Notes: generated by a model from the letters alone, not told the origin. A DNA stretch of 64,000 nucleotides from Acheta domesticus (GCA_031308135.1 JAHLJT010000631.1:255501-319500), one strand, 5' to 3'; positions 44,603-54,084 are shown, counted from the stretch's first letter. Made by a program: numbers and translations.

Positions 44603-44827
44603 CAGGTGAGGAGAGGCTTCACTAGATTGTTGCAGGTGAACTGCCGTAGTATCATGAATAAGGTAATAGAATTTTGGAATTTAATTGAGGCTTGTGATCC
44701 TGATATCGTGATAGGTACAGAATCATGGCTCTCGGATGCGGTAGCGAATTCGGAAATTTTTCGGTCTGATTATATTACGTTTAGGAGAGATCGCGAACTA
44801 GAGGCGGCGGAGTTTTCATTTGCGTGA
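44603..44827 (+). CDS. LINE ORF2, N-terminal part of AP endonuclease
   Basis: The frame opens after the UAG at 44600 and has no ATG before the first endonuclease motif (LLQVNCRSIMNK). CDPDIVIGTESWL carries the catalytic Glu. Near 44795-44799 (GCGAACT) one base appears to be missing; the next frame gives the expected TRGGGVFICVKN. The lack of an ATG means ORF2 would need a non-AUG start, reinitiation or stop readthrough. Confidence 0.75.
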   Translation, partial: QVRRGFTRLLQVNCRSIMNKVIEFWNLIEACDPDIVIGTESWLSDAVANSEIFRSDYITFRRDRELEAAEFSFA

Positions 44828-47319
44828 AAAACACATTAAATGTCGTATCAAATTGGGTTGATAATGTTTTTGAAATGACGGGGTTGAAAATTCATTGTTT
44901 AGGAAATATCCTAGAAATAATTGCTTGCTATCGTCCACCGGCTAGTAGTTACGAAATCTTAGGCGCCATACACGAAAGAACTAAAAACATAAATAGCCAT
45001 CCAGTAGTTATTGCCGGAGATTTAAATCTTCCAGACACTAATTGGAAAGGGTGCGTTTGCGACGGAAATGTGCAGCAACTTGTCAATAGACTTGTTTGGG
45101 ACAACGGATTAGCGCAGGTAGTAGACCAGCCCACTAGACAGGAAGCGCTTCTAGATATTTGCCTCGTTAGACCGAAAGACTTATTCTTATCGTGCGACGT
45201 CATGGAAGGTATAAGTGACCATAAAGCAGTTCTTGTCGACTTGGACTTAAGTACTTCAAGGAAAAGTATTAACGCCGGATTTCCACTGAGGGAATACAAG
45301 AAAACGAATGTAGAAGGGCTTCAAAAATACTTAAGAGAACAGTACGAAGGGTTTCTTAGAATAGGAGGGGGGATTGAAGAAATATGGCGAGGATTTAAAA
45401 ATATTCTTGAAAATGCCGTGCAGACATTTGTGCCGTGCAAATTGTTAAAAAGTAACCCCGATCCAGAATATTATAATGCAAAGATTAGATGCATGAAAAG
45501 AAAAACCAGAAAGGCGTTTAGAAACAGACACATTAGTGATAACCATATGTCATTATTTCGAAGTTATTCAAAAGCATTAGAAAAGGAAAAGAAAATTGCG
45601 GAAGAACGTCATTTGAAATATATCCTTGATGCGGACGCCAGTAATTGGTCGAAATTTTTTAAGTATGTTCGTAGAAGGAAGGGAAACAATGATGAAATAC
45701 CAGTTGTTCGGATAAATAATTCGCAAGTAACTGACGACAGGGAAAAAGCAAACGCTTTTAATGCGTATTTCACGTCGGTATTTCAGCAGAAAACTAACGA
45801 TACACGGATACCAACGTTATCAGATAGAAATCTATTTTATATCGACGTAAATACTCTACGGAAAAGAATAAAATTAATGAAAAGCGGAAAATCTCGAGGG
45901 CCCGATTGTATTTCCACGGATATCATTAAATTAGGCGGTGAGGCTATTCTACCGTATCTAATTAGATTATTTAATGTCTCTATCAATAACGCTTGCGTAC
46001 CGGAAGATTGGAAGTTAGCACTCGTAGTACCTGTTTTTAAAAGCGGTGATAAAACAGTCCTTAGTAACTACAGACCGATAAGTCTCACATCAGTCGTATG
46101 CAAACTCATGGAACAATTAATTACTAACTACATCCGGAAAGAATGGGAGGACAAGGAATGGCTGTATCAAGGTCAACACGGTTTCAGGAACGGTTTCTCA
46201 TGCGAAAGTCAGCTTGTTTCCCTTCTACAGGACCTAGCCGATGAAATTGATAATGGGGGAAGGGTAGACGCGATAGTAATAGATTTTGCTAAAGCTTTTG
46301 ATGTTGTTCCACACGATCGTCTTGTAAACAAATTAATAGATTCGGGTATAGACACAAGGGTGGTGGCTTGGATAAACGAACTACTACGTGATAGGAAACA
46401 AAAGGTTCGAATAGGAAGCTTTTTATCAACCTCCGCTAGTGTTACGTCAGGGATTCCACAAGGAAGTGTCATTGGACCTCTCATGTTTCTCGCCTTTGTG
46501 AATGACTTGCCAAAACATTTAGCTTCAAATGTAAGACTCTTCGCCGATGACTGTATCATCTATCGGGTTATCAAATCAGAGGACGATGTAGATATTTTGC
46601 AGCGAGACACAGACAAATTACACTCCTGGGCAGAAACAAACGGCATGGAAATAAACAGTTCGAAGAGCAAAGCCATCACGTTTGGTAGGGGTCGATGTTA
46701 TGGTGAAACAGTGTACAAATTGAATAACAATGTCATACCTACAGTTACATCTTGCAAATATTTAGGAATACAGTTAGACAGTAAATTGAGTTGGGAAAAT
46801 CAAGTAAATTTCGTTGTAGGGAAAGCCTGGAGATCTTTACATTTCGTTATGCGGATTCTAAAGAGGAGTACGGTGAAAAGTAAAGAATTAGCTTATATGT
46901 CACTAGTGCGACCCGTGTTAGAATACGGCGCGGTATGCTGGGACCCGTACAGAATATCGCAGCAAGGTAATCTAGAAAGGCTCCAGCGCAGAGCATTAAA
47001 ATTCACTTTCAGGGGTACAAAAAATAAAGGTGCATGGGAGTCACTCGAAAAAAGGCGGATTAAGTTGCGACTCTGTGCTATGTACAAAGCATACAAAGGT
47101 TATCCTGCTTGGGGTGAAATTAATCGTCGTCTAGGAAAACCTACTTACTTCGGTAGAGCGGATCACAAGCACAAAATTAAGACAAGAGTGCAGAAAACGG
47201 ATGTTGGGAAATTTTCATTCACAAACAGAACTATTAGAGACTGGAACAGTTTGCCTGCGACAATCTTTGAACCCTTTCCTCAAAACCTGAGAAAATTTAA
47301 AAATAAATTAGTTTCCTAG
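44824..47319 (+). CDS. LINE ORF2, rest of endonuclease and reverse transcriptase
   Basis: 831 codons open to the stop. Endonuclease blocks: CYRPP, VVIAGDLNLPDTNW, GISDHKAVLVDL. RT blocks in order: SGKSRGPDCISTDIIK, NYRPISLTSVVCKLME, QHGFRNGFSCESQL, VIDFAKAFDVVPHDRL (motif A Asp), SGIPQGSVIGPLMFLAF (motif B), VRLFADDCIIYR (motif C with both Asp) and CKYLGIQLDSKLSWENQ. All catalytic positions are present. The C-terminal domain ends TDVGKFSFTNRTIRDWNSLP. It does target-primed reverse transcription. The open frame's first codon is a GTG inside the endonuclease, which shows that the real N-terminus lies upstream of the frameshift. Confidence 0.9.
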   Translation: MKNTLNVVSNWVDNVFEMTGLKIHCLGNILEIIACYRPPASSYEILGAIHERTKNINSHPVVIAGDLNLPDTNWKGCVCDGNVQQLVNRLVWDNGLAQVVDQPTRQEALLDICLVRPKDLFLSCDVMEGISDHKAVLVDLDLSTSRKSINAGFPLREYKKTNVEGLQKYLREQYEGFLRIGGGIEEIWRGFKNILENAVQTFVPCKLLKSNPDPEYYNAKIRCMKRKTRKAFRNRHISDNHMSLFRSYSKALEKEKKIAEERHLKYILDADASNWSKFFKYVRRRKGNNDEIPVVRINNSQVTDDREKANAFNAYFTSVFQQKTNDTRIPTLSDRNLFYIDVNTLRKRIKLMKSGKSRGPDCISTDIIKLGGEAILPYLIRLFNVSINNACVPEDWKLALVVPVFKSGDKTVLSNYRPISLTSVVCKLMEQLITNYIRKEWEDKEWLYQGQHGFRNGFSCESQLVSLLQDLADEIDNGGRVDAIVIDFAKAFDVVPHDRLVNKLIDSGIDTRVVAWINELLRDRKQKVRIGSFLSTSASVTSGIPQGSVIGPLMFLAFVNDLPKHLASNVRLFADDCIIYRVIKSEDDVDILQRDTDKLHSWAETNGMEINSSKSKAITFGRGRCYGETVYKLNNNVIPTVTSCKYLGIQLDSKLSWENQVNFVVGKAWRSLHFVMRILKRSTVKSKELAYMSLVRPVLEYGAVCWDPYRISQQGNLERLQRRALKFTFRGTKNKGAWESLEKRRIKLRLCAMYKAYKGYPAWGEINRRLGKPTYFGRADHKHKIKTRVQKTDVGKFSFTNRTIRDWNSLPATIFEPFPQNLRKFKNKLVS

Positions 47320-47438
47320 CTATTCATCTATATTTTATGTCATTGTATTATTGTTAAGTTTCTACTGTTAAATAAGTAGAATTTCCTATTAAGTAATTTG
47401 TCTAATTGTTATTATTAGTAGTAGTTGTAGTAGTACTG

Positions 47439-47440
<2 letters not shown>

Positions 47441-47479
<39 letters not shown>

Positions 47480-47600
47480 TATATTCGTGCAGTGCAGTGC
47501 AGTGCAGTGTTGTGTAGTGGAGGGAAAGAAATGCGAAAGAGATGCATATCAGTTAACTGTTGTGAAGTGCAGTGCAGTGAAGTGAACTGAAGTGAAGTGG
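47441..47600 (+). repeat. (ATT)n and (GTGCA)n/(GTGAA)n repeats in LINE 3' UTR
   Basis: About 14 ATT triplets, then four GTGCA units, and after a gap a mixed GTGCA/GTGAA run at about 47555-47600. Confidence 0.85.
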
Positions 47601-48105
47601 AGTAAAATGAATTGGAGTAAGGTTTGCGCTGTGAAATTATGTACCATTATTCTTAATTATTGTTTGTTTTTTTGTTTTTTCTAAATCAAGTACTCTCTTG
47701 TAATTTAAATATTCTGCCACCAAGTAATGATACTTCATTGCAGAATTAATAATAAATCTAATCTAATCTAATAATAATGCAAGAGATTTACTATACATGC
47801 AATATACAAATATAAAAGGGATGCATATGTATCTGAACTTGCATGTACGTAGGCATAGACTTATAATCTTCAGACTTATATATTAATCCTTATCGTTAAA
47901 TAATGAGAAATATTAAATTTTGTCATTTGTCATTATGACACCATAATTCCCATATTCATATATTAATTCAGATCGCTAATAATTAATATGTGAAATGTTT
48001 GTCACAATGCTTCCAGAATAATCATACGTAGAATTGATCAAAGTGTAGGCATGTGGATGCGTTACAAGACCAAAGAACGGAGCCATGGGTTCACTACTTT
48101 AGGAT

Positions 48106-48545
48106 CGCATGAACAGGGTGGCGCATTGAAACCTACCACTTGTAGATAATTTTCAGCAGAAAATCCGTGTTCAGTTGAAAAACAGTTCAATAATATTCAC
48201 ATTTTCTTGATAACCAGCATTTCGACTGATGATTCAGTAGATCTGGCAGCACTGTTCGTCGGCCACTAGGTCTCCCTCCCCCCCAACCGCTAGCCGCGAT
48301 TCGAGATTGCCAGTCATGACACCGAGTGGGGAGCGACTTGACACTCGCGTCTTACGCAATAGTGGAGGAAATCCTATAGCGGCGCCACCAGAAGCTCCAA
48401 TGAAGATGCCGGATGTGATATGCTACCCCGCTCCCAACCACACCGACGAACACTGTACAAGAACCATTTGTCTAAACCGCCATAATCGTTCCGTGCAACA
48501 ACCACCGCTGTGAAGTCTAATAGCATTAGCCCGCACCGCACTGAG
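48106..48545. other. Probable 5' flank or 5' UTR of the R2/NeSL-type element
   Basis: Composition shifts from AT-rich to GC-rich near 48260. The true 5' end of the next element is not visible. No other feature seen. Confidence 0.35.
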
Positions 48546-48554
48546 CATATAAAA
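48546..48554 (+). promoter_or_regulatory. TATA-like box upstream of element ORF1
   Basis: CATATAAAA in GC-rich surroundings, 302-310 nt before the ATG at 48856. A downstream start site would fit a 5' UTR of this element, but nothing else supports it. Confidence 0.3.
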
Positions 48555-48855
48555 CGCACCTGCGCTACGCACCTCGCCCTGCCGTGAGCCCGCCCCGCTC
48601 CCGTTCTCCTGCCGGGGGCGGCTATGGTCGTCTTCCCGCAGCCTCCGCCCTCACTGCCGCCGCCTACTTCCCGCGCTGGCCCGACTCTCCAGAAGAAAAC
48701 CAAAAGAAACAACCCGCCAGTGTGACAACTAGCATTTGTGTTGAACTCTGAACAAACATTTGTGAGACTCTGCCGATAAATAACTATTCCCTCTGTCGTG
48801 ACCCGATATTGTGTGCTACTGTCTTTTTGTGCATTGTGTTCTCCCTACCTTGAAA

Positions 48856-50799
48856 ATGGCTAGGCTTCTGCGAAAGCGACCCCGCTTGACAAGTAGCGGC
48901 TCTGACGATGAAGATGCGTTTCCGACCAGCCCCAATAGCACTCGACATTCACCTCCGCTAAATTCGATGGAGAGGGCCCATAACGAAGTAATAAACATGT
49001 CCCCGCTTCCTGACGAAACACGGGCCCGTACTCAACTTCCACTTGAACTACGCCGCCTTCTGCCGGCACAACGGAAGTCAAAAAAGAAATCACCCCTTCT
49101 AAACACTACTTCGGAACCACAAGAGGCTCCGCAAGAGGATGAAATTCTACCGCCCTCTGAAATATGTGAATGTCCACCATGTCCCCGCACGATGTCCCCC
49201 AAAGCCACAGCAGGAGACATCCGCACTGGGAAGGGCAACATCACTCGTAAGGTCCGAAGACAACCGGTGAAGAAAGTAGCAGGAACTGCGCGTCCTACTC
49301 CAAGCACCCGAGCCCTGACCACACGCTCGCGCTCCGCCCCTCCAGAATACCCACTTAAACAGCCACGAAAAGCGGTGAAGACCGCCACCAAACCCATGGG
49401 ACCAGCCCGGAAGAGGAGGACGCAGCCTAAGGCCGACAGGACGCGAGAGCGCGGCAGGTGTGATGACACCGCCAAAGTCAACGATGTGACAACCCCAGCA
49501 TCAGCCAGCGCCCCGCCCCCGCAATCGAGTGAGAACGCCCACCAGGACGCCATCCTGGAAAACAGGCAAGAAGATGATGAGCTCGTGAAAACGTGGACGG
49601 GAGGGACAACCACCACCCCAATGGAAAACCTGGAGGAGGAGGAGGAAGACCACCTTACACGTTGTCAAGTAGAACCAGAGCAATGCGCTAGCAAGTCACC
49701 GGACGCGCGACCCACCCCCTCATCAAGTGAGGATGTAGGCGAAGCGCAGAGCGCCGCACCTACACGAGCGCCGACGCTCTCGACAACGCTGGAGCCGTAC
49801 CAGATCGCGGAGGCATGCCTACTACCGCCCACGCCAATCTGCTCGGAGGCGGGCCCAAGCCCGCCTGCTGATCGGCCAGATGGCCAAGCCCCATCTGCAG
49901 CTGCACAGGTGGAGCCGCCCGAAACTGCCGCAAGAGATGGCCTACCGGAGGAGCCTACTGACGGGTCGCACGAGGAGGGCGAAGCCTCCCACCCACGTAC
50001 GGCAGCCCCCGTGAGGCCTGAGGCGCCTATGACAGCGGAGCAGCCCGGAACGCCTTGCAGAGGTCAGGACGCCACGCCCGGCCGAGCGGATAAGGTACGC
50101 CCAAACACGCTCAGTTCGTCCCCTACCGCATCCCCATCTACACCACCCCTCAATACTTGCACCAGTCCAGTTGAAGTAGTAATTGCCGCCCCCCTCCATG
50201 AGGACCACATGGTCAGCACGGAAAGAGAGATAATCAGTATCACTCCAATAATGACAAAGAAGGGGGCGATGTATAAAGTAGTAAGAAGATTCCGGCATAC
50301 GATCAGTCGCAAGAACGCCCCCGGGTATGTGTTAACTGGTGTGAGTCATGACTTAGTGCCCCTCCACTGTGATCCATACACGACGCCGCCTGACCCGCCA
50401 CCAAAGGACCCGACTTCCCTGGAAGACTTGGTAGGGCAGCGATTCACGAAAGAACAAGATGACGTGGAGTTTATCCCCACTCCGACGTCTACCCGCTGGA
50501 ACCCACGACCGACACGCCCCCCTCCACCGATGAAGCCGACGCAGCCGCCAATTGTAAATCTAGCCAGCCCCGAGCCAAGCGACACGCACGCTGATATCCG
50601 TGCCCCCGTAATTAACCTTGAGAGCCCGGAGCAGCGCCCCAACCACGCAACTGCCCCAGCCACGCAACTGCCCCAGCCACAGCAGACGCGTGGAACAACT
50701 CCGCGAATGCGAGTGAGCAGGGACATAGCACGAGCCGGGAGACGAATGCGAGTCGATCTGGGCACAACCGCGTCCAAGCACGAGACGAGACAAGCATGA
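48856..50799 (+). CDS. R2/NeSL-type element ORF1, proline-rich leader, 647 aa
   Basis: The ATG at 48856 (GAAAATGGC) has a purine at -3 and G at +4; the upstream in-frame extension to 48811 starts only with GTG. The protein is mostly low-complexity Pro/Ala/Thr/Glu with basic patches (KRPRL, KKSKKK-like, PARKRRT), probably disordered and nucleic-acid binding. The one globular-looking part is at about 50165-50400 (SITPIMTKKGAMYKVVRRF, then GVSHDLVPLHCDPY). Near the end it carries NLASPEP and NLESPEQ repeats that recur at the start of ORF2. The stop overlaps the ORF2 start as ATGA at 50796-50799. I know no family match. It may be the N-terminal part of one ancestral ORF rather than a separate gene. 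Confidence 0.6.
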   Translation: MARLLRKRPRLTSSGSDDEDAFPTSPNSTRHSPPLNSMERAHNEVINMSPLPDETRARTQLPLELRRLLPAQRKSKKKSPLLNTTSEPQEAPQEDEILPPSEICECPPCPRTMSPKATAGDIRTGKGNITRKVRRQPVKKVAGTARPTPSTRALTTRSRSAPPEYPLKQPRKAVKTATKPMGPARKRRTQPKADRTRERGRCDDTAKVNDVTTPASASAPPPQSSENAHQDAILENRQEDDELVKTWTGGTTTTPMENLEEEEEDHLTRCQVEPEQCASKSPDARPTPSSSEDVGEAQSAAPTRAPTLSTTLEPYQIAEACLLPPTPICSEAGPSPPADRPDGQAPSAAAQVEPPETAARDGLPEEPTDGSHEEGEASHPRTAAPVRPEAPMTAEQPGTPCRGQDATPGRADKVRPNTLSSSPTASPSTPPLNTCTSPVEVVIAAPLHEDHMVSTEREIISITPIMTKKGAMYKVVRRFRHTISRKNAPGYVLTGVSHDLVPLHCDPYTTPPDPPPKDPTSLEDLVGQRFTKEQDDVEFIPTPTSTRWNPRPTRPPPPMKPTQPPIVNLASPEPSDTHADIRAPVINLESPEQRPNHATAPATQLPQPQQTRGTTPRMRVSRDIARAGRRMRVDLGTTASKHETRQA

Positions 50800-51010
50800 G
50801 CCAGCCACCAGTTATTAACCTAGCTAGCCCCGAGCCAGGCCCTCCGCAAGCTGGTAACCTGGACCCCATAATTGACCTTGAGAGCTTAGAGCTGCGATCC
50901 ACCCATGCAACTTCCCCGCCCACAGCAGACGAGCGGAATAACCCCGCGAGTGATAGTGAGCAGAGACCGAGCACGAGCCGGGACAACGCGACGCCGTCAC
51001 CGGGCAACCT
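50545..51010 (+). repeat. ~250-bp tandem duplication across the ORF1/ORF2 junction
   Basis: 50545-50770 and 50800-51010 share CTAGC(C/T)AGCCCCGAGCCA, TTAACCTTGAGAG or TTGACCTTGAGAG, CCACAGCAGACG and GAGCACGAGCCGG or TAGCACGAGCCGG. The offset is 260 at the left and 243 at the right, because copy 1 has an extra 18-bp repeat (GCCACGCAACTGCCCCA). Copies are read in different frames. Confidence 0.75.
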
Positions 51011-52367
51011 CCCTCATGCGAAGCAACAAAAGGGGGGGGAGCTACCACAAGTCCTCCCACAGGGCCCGGCCCTGCTGGGATACATTGCTCCCCGACGAGA
51101 AGGACAGAAAGTAGTAGTTTACCTTCCGGCCCCGCCCGAAATCCGCTGCCCGTGCTGCCCACACGAAACCCCGCCCATCTCCACCAGACGCAGCCTTGGC
51201 GAGCGAGTGAGGGCAATGCAGGAGCATGTTAAGGACCGGCACCGGAAACAATGCACACTTCGCTGCCTAGGGTGTGGTGGAAGCGACATCGGAAGCCGCA
51301 AGCACATTAATCAGTGCAGTTACCTGCGGGACAGGGCGACCGCGTACACACACAGGCCTGCCCGGTGGGCGACGGCCCAGGGCCCCGCCCACGATCCCTC
51401 CGGGCGACTAATGCGACCAGCCTTAGACGGACAAAACAATATCTTCGTCCCGGTCCCAATCAACGAAGTAGCGGTCTGTCCGGTATGCGACATAACCGTC
51501 ACGAGTGCTCAGGATGAGTCAGTTCGGCGCGCCTCATTCAAAGCCCACGTGAAGCGTGTCCACGGACTTAATTCGCTTCTCATATGCGGCGGATGTAACC
51601 GCAGCTGCGGAAAGTGGGCCGCGCATCGGAGGGCGTGCCCACAGGCCGCGGAAGCTCAGCCCCCGCCCACACCCCGCGAGCTCCTTGCCGCCGCCTGTGC
51701 CTATCCAGGGTGCCACTGCCGATTCCCGACTGCCAAGCAGGCTGGCACCCACTACAGGGTGCATGCACAGAGGGCCCGAAAAGAAAGTTTGGACTCGAAA
51801 AGAATCCTACCGAACACGAAATACGCAGAAAGGGAGCGGATCCGAAGAATAATTAACCCAGGAATACAACGCCAGAACCACGAGAGCAACAAGACCCACC
51901 CTACCGATGCGGCTAACAATCAGGAAACGCCCAGTGCTACCACCTCTCAACGCGAGAGCCAGAGTTCTGACACTAGAGCAAGGAGGTCGCGTAGCGCGCC
52001 CCCGCAAAGCTCCACACCCGAGCGCGAAGAGTATGACAGACCCCCCGGCAATGCAATCCAGCGATTCCCACGGGCAGAGCTACCACACAACGGAAAAGGC
52101 GAAGGTCACGGAGCCGCGGCCGAGGAAACTGAACGGCCAGCTGACCTGACCGTTGGAAGGCGGGATTGCGTGTCGGAGAGGAAGAAACGGGGGAGGCCTC
52201 GTGGCCGACGCGAGAGAATAAGGGGAAATGCACGCGTGACGAGGAACCTGCCCCCCACGACAGAGAATGCTGAGAGTCCACATGAAGAAGGAAGAGAGAC
52301 AGAGGGCGACCCGACGACCACCCAACGCCACACCACTGCGGCGCGAGCGGGCACACCTCCCAGCTGA
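50796..52367 (+). CDS. R2/NeSL-type element ORF2 part 1: five zinc fingers
   Basis: Residues 118-323 hold five zinc-finger patterns in alternating order: CCHH (C118, C121, H144, H149), CCHC (C157, C160, H170, C174), CCHH (C228, C231, H251, H256), CCHC (C264, C267, H277, C281) and CCHH (C301, C306, H319, H323). R2-clade proteins usually have one to three N-terminal fingers that bind target DNA. The order here looks like a duplicated CCHH-CCHC pair plus a final finger. After residue 330 the sequence is low-complexity, basic and Arg-rich. The frame ends at 52367 while the next frame is already open, so the product continues in the +1 frame. The region before the ATG is also open in this frame for at least 40 codons. 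Confidence 0.7.
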   Translation: MSQPPVINLASPEPGPPQAGNLDPIIDLESLELRSTHATSPPTADERNNPASDSEQRPSTSRDNATPSPGNLPHAKQQKGGELPQVLPQGPALLGYIAPRREGQKVVVYLPAPPEIRCPCCPHETPPISTRRSLGERVRAMQEHVKDRHRKQCTLRCLGCGGSDIGSRKHINQCSYLRDRATAYTHRPARWATAQGPAHDPSGRLMRPALDGQNNIFVPVPINEVAVCPVCDITVTSAQDESVRRASFKAHVKRVHGLNSLLICGGCNRSCGKWAAHRRACPQAAEAQPPPTPRELLAAACAYPGCHCRFPTAKQAGTHYRVHAQRARKESLDSKRILPNTKYAERERIRRIINPGIQRQNHESNKTHPTDAANNQETPSATTSQRESQSSDTRARRSRSAPPQSSTPEREEYDRPPGNAIQRFPRAELPHNGKGEGHGAAAEETERPADLTVGRRDCVSERKKRGRPRGRRERIRGNARVTRNLPPTTENAESPHEEGRETEGDPTTTQRHTTAARAGTPPS

Positions 52368-54084
52368 GTCTGCCCCTGCATCTGGCCAATCACACGCGCG
52401 GAGTGCGTCGCCTGCGCCCCCCCAGGAAGCGACCCGCCAGCACATTGAGGGAGGCTCTACTAGACCAGACCCCGAGCACGGTCCACTGCGGCGGCCCACA
52501 GGCCCCCGAGCGCGCCGCACGAATGAGTGGCCGGAAACCCTCACCTCTGCATTCAATGAAATCTGCCTTGCCCTGAGGAGTGGCGAAAGCACCGAACCCG
52601 CTGCTTTAGACGATATATACGAGAGATGCGTGACGGGCCTTCAGGAGGCAGTAAATATAAAGACGCGATCAGTGACAGTGGCGCCAGATGAGGCGCGGCC
52701 GCGAAAGCTCGCCGCGAGGCCGCCTCCAGCTGCCGACAAGCAACGTATACGTACTACGTACATGAATCAGCGACGCCGGGCAATGCGCTGGATCACAGGA
52801 AAGGAAGGGGAGAGGTGCCAGATCCAGCTAGAAGAAATTGAAGAGTACTTCCGGTGCGAGACAGATGCGAATCGAAACCCCTCAGCCTACGACGGGTCCG
52901 TCTTTCCCCATATCATGGACCGGGAGCCTCTCGACTGCGGCGAATTCTCGGCCCGTGAAGTACAGCGGCGACTCATGAACGCCGAGAATACCGCCCCGGG
53001 GGAAGACCGCTTAACCTACAAACATATTAGGGCAACGGACCCAGAGGCGAAGTTAACCACAGCTCTAATGAACTTAATACGGAAGGCAGGACGAATCCCG
53101 CAGGCCTGGCGGCGGTCGCAGACCGTCCTGATATATAAGAAAGGCGAGCTAGACAACATTAAGAACTGGCGCCCGATTGCCCTCGGACCCACACTTTGTA
53201 AATTATATACAGGGCTGTGGGCAACACGCTTAAACAAGTGGGTCGAAGAGAACGGAGCCCTGTCAAAGGCCCAAAAAGGTTTCCGCCCCTTCGATGGCGT
53301 GCTGGAGCACAACTACACGCTCCTACGCCATATCGAGCGGGCCAGAGCCGGCAAAGAGGACATGGCTCTAGCACTTCTCGACCTACAAAACGCGTTTGGT
53401 TCTATGCCTCATAGAGCGCTGCAGGATGCCCTTCTTGCGATCGGGGCTGGGGAAGCATTCACCAATATCGTGACCGACGTATATAACAACAACACGACAA
53501 GGGTGCTCACATCCCGCGGCCCGACTGGTGAAATTCCCATCACGCGCGGGATCCGGCAGGGGTGCCCACTTAGCGGGACCCTCTTCAACATCGTCATCGA
53601 TGCGACCGTGCGAGCCGCGGAGCAGGCCGCGACCGGGCACGCGAAAGTCTTAGCCTATGCGGATGACCTCGCCCTAATCGCGAGCGGAGAACAGGAGCTA
53701 CAGGCAATGGCGGACGCGACGCAACGGGCCCTAAGTATGACAGACGTGAAAGTTAACCCCCACAAATGTGTCATCCTCGCCATTCACCGAAGACATGCGG
53801 TTGTAGGCATCAAGATAGATGGGCATTTATTACGAGCTCTTGGCGCGAATGATCGCACAGACTATCTGGGACGGCCAGTAGGCTTCTCCCTGGTGAAGGA
53901 CTGGAAGGGGCTTTTTGAACAAGAAAGCATTGCTGGTAAGATCGCTGAGTCGGGGCTCTATGACTGGCAAAAGATCGACGCCCTGACTCAGTTCGTCTTG
54001 CCAGCGCTCACCTTCCCCTCCGAATGGGAAGATACACGAGGAAGCAGCTGCTCACAATGGACAGCGCCCTGCGAGCGCATGTGA
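52267..54084 (+). CDS. R2/NeSL-type element ORF2 part 2: reverse transcriptase
   Basis: RT blocks in order: NTAPGEDRLTYKHIRA, AWRRSQTVLIYKKGE, NWRPIALGPTLCKLYTG, SKAQKGFRPFDGVLEHN, ALALLDLQNAFGSMPH (motif A Asp), ITRGIRQGCPLSGTLFNIV (motif B), VLAYADDLALIA (motif C; YADD at 53656-53667), VNPHKCVILAI and DYLGRPVGFSL. All catalytic residues are present. RGIRQGCPLSGTLFN and YADDLALIA resemble NeSL/R2-group enzymes rather than APE-type LINEs. The frame is lost at about 54022 by a one-base deletion (TCCGAATGGG) in the thumb, where the other frame continues the expected sequence. The ATG at 52267 is only the first in the frame; the true product enters from part 1. Confidence 0.8.
   Translation: MLRVHMKKEERQRATRRPPNATPLRRERAHLPAESAPASGQSHARSASPAPPQEATRQHIEGGSTRPDPEHGPLRRPTGPRARRTNEWPETLTSAFNEICLALRSGESTEPAALDDIYERCVTGLQEAVNIKTRSVTVAPDEARPRKLAARPPPAADKQRIRTTYMNQRRRAMRWITGKEGERCQIQLEEIEEYFRCETDANRNPSAYDGSVFPHIMDREPLDCGEFSAREVQRRLMNAENTAPGEDRLTYKHIRATDPEAKLTTALMNLIRKAGRIPQAWRRSQTVLIYKKGELDNIKNWRPIALGPTLCKLYTGLWATRLNKWVEENGALSKAQKGFRPFDGVLEHNYTLLRHIERARAGKEDMALALLDLQNAFGSMPHRALQDALLAIGAGEAFTNIVTDVYNNNTTRVLTSRGPTGEIPITRGIRQGCPLSGTLFNIVIDATVRAAEQAATGHAKVLAYADDLALIASGEQELQAMADATQRALSMTDVKVNPHKCVILAIHRRHAVVGIKIDGHLLRALGANDRTDYLGRPVGFSLVKDWKGLFEQESIAGKIAESGLYDWQKIDALTQFVLPALTFPSEWEDTRGSSCSQWTAPCERM

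Larger units (their letters stand above)
43296..47769 (+). mobile_element. Full-length CR1-like LINE (ORF1 esterase, ORF2 APE-RT)
   Basis: A 4.47-kb non-LTR retrotransposon of the APE-endonuclease type. It has a short 5' UTR (43296-43387), ORF1 with an SGNH-hydrolase domain, a 21-bp minisatellite, ORF2 with endonuclease and RT, and a 3' UTR with an (ATT)n tract, GTGCA-type minisatellite and a terminal TCTAA repeat. AATAATA flanks both ends (43289-43295 and 47770-47776), a likely 7-bp target duplication. An SGNH-esterase ORF1 is typical of the CR1/L2 group. One frameshift in ORF2 makes this copy non-autonomous unless it is a sequencing error. Other copies: 1008-2408 and 57590-58045, both minus. 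Confidence 0.85.
42956..48105 (+). repeat. Tandem duplication unit B, split by the LINE
   Basis: The left part is 42956-43295 and the right part 47770-48105. The two parts join exactly as in unit A once the LINE is removed. Confidence 0.8.

Noticed and set aside
48374..52592. Many long minus-strand and alternate-frame ORFs in the R2/NeSL-type element
   Set aside because: GC-rich DNA lacks stops in most frames; only the frames with zinc fingers, RT and nuclease carry motifs.
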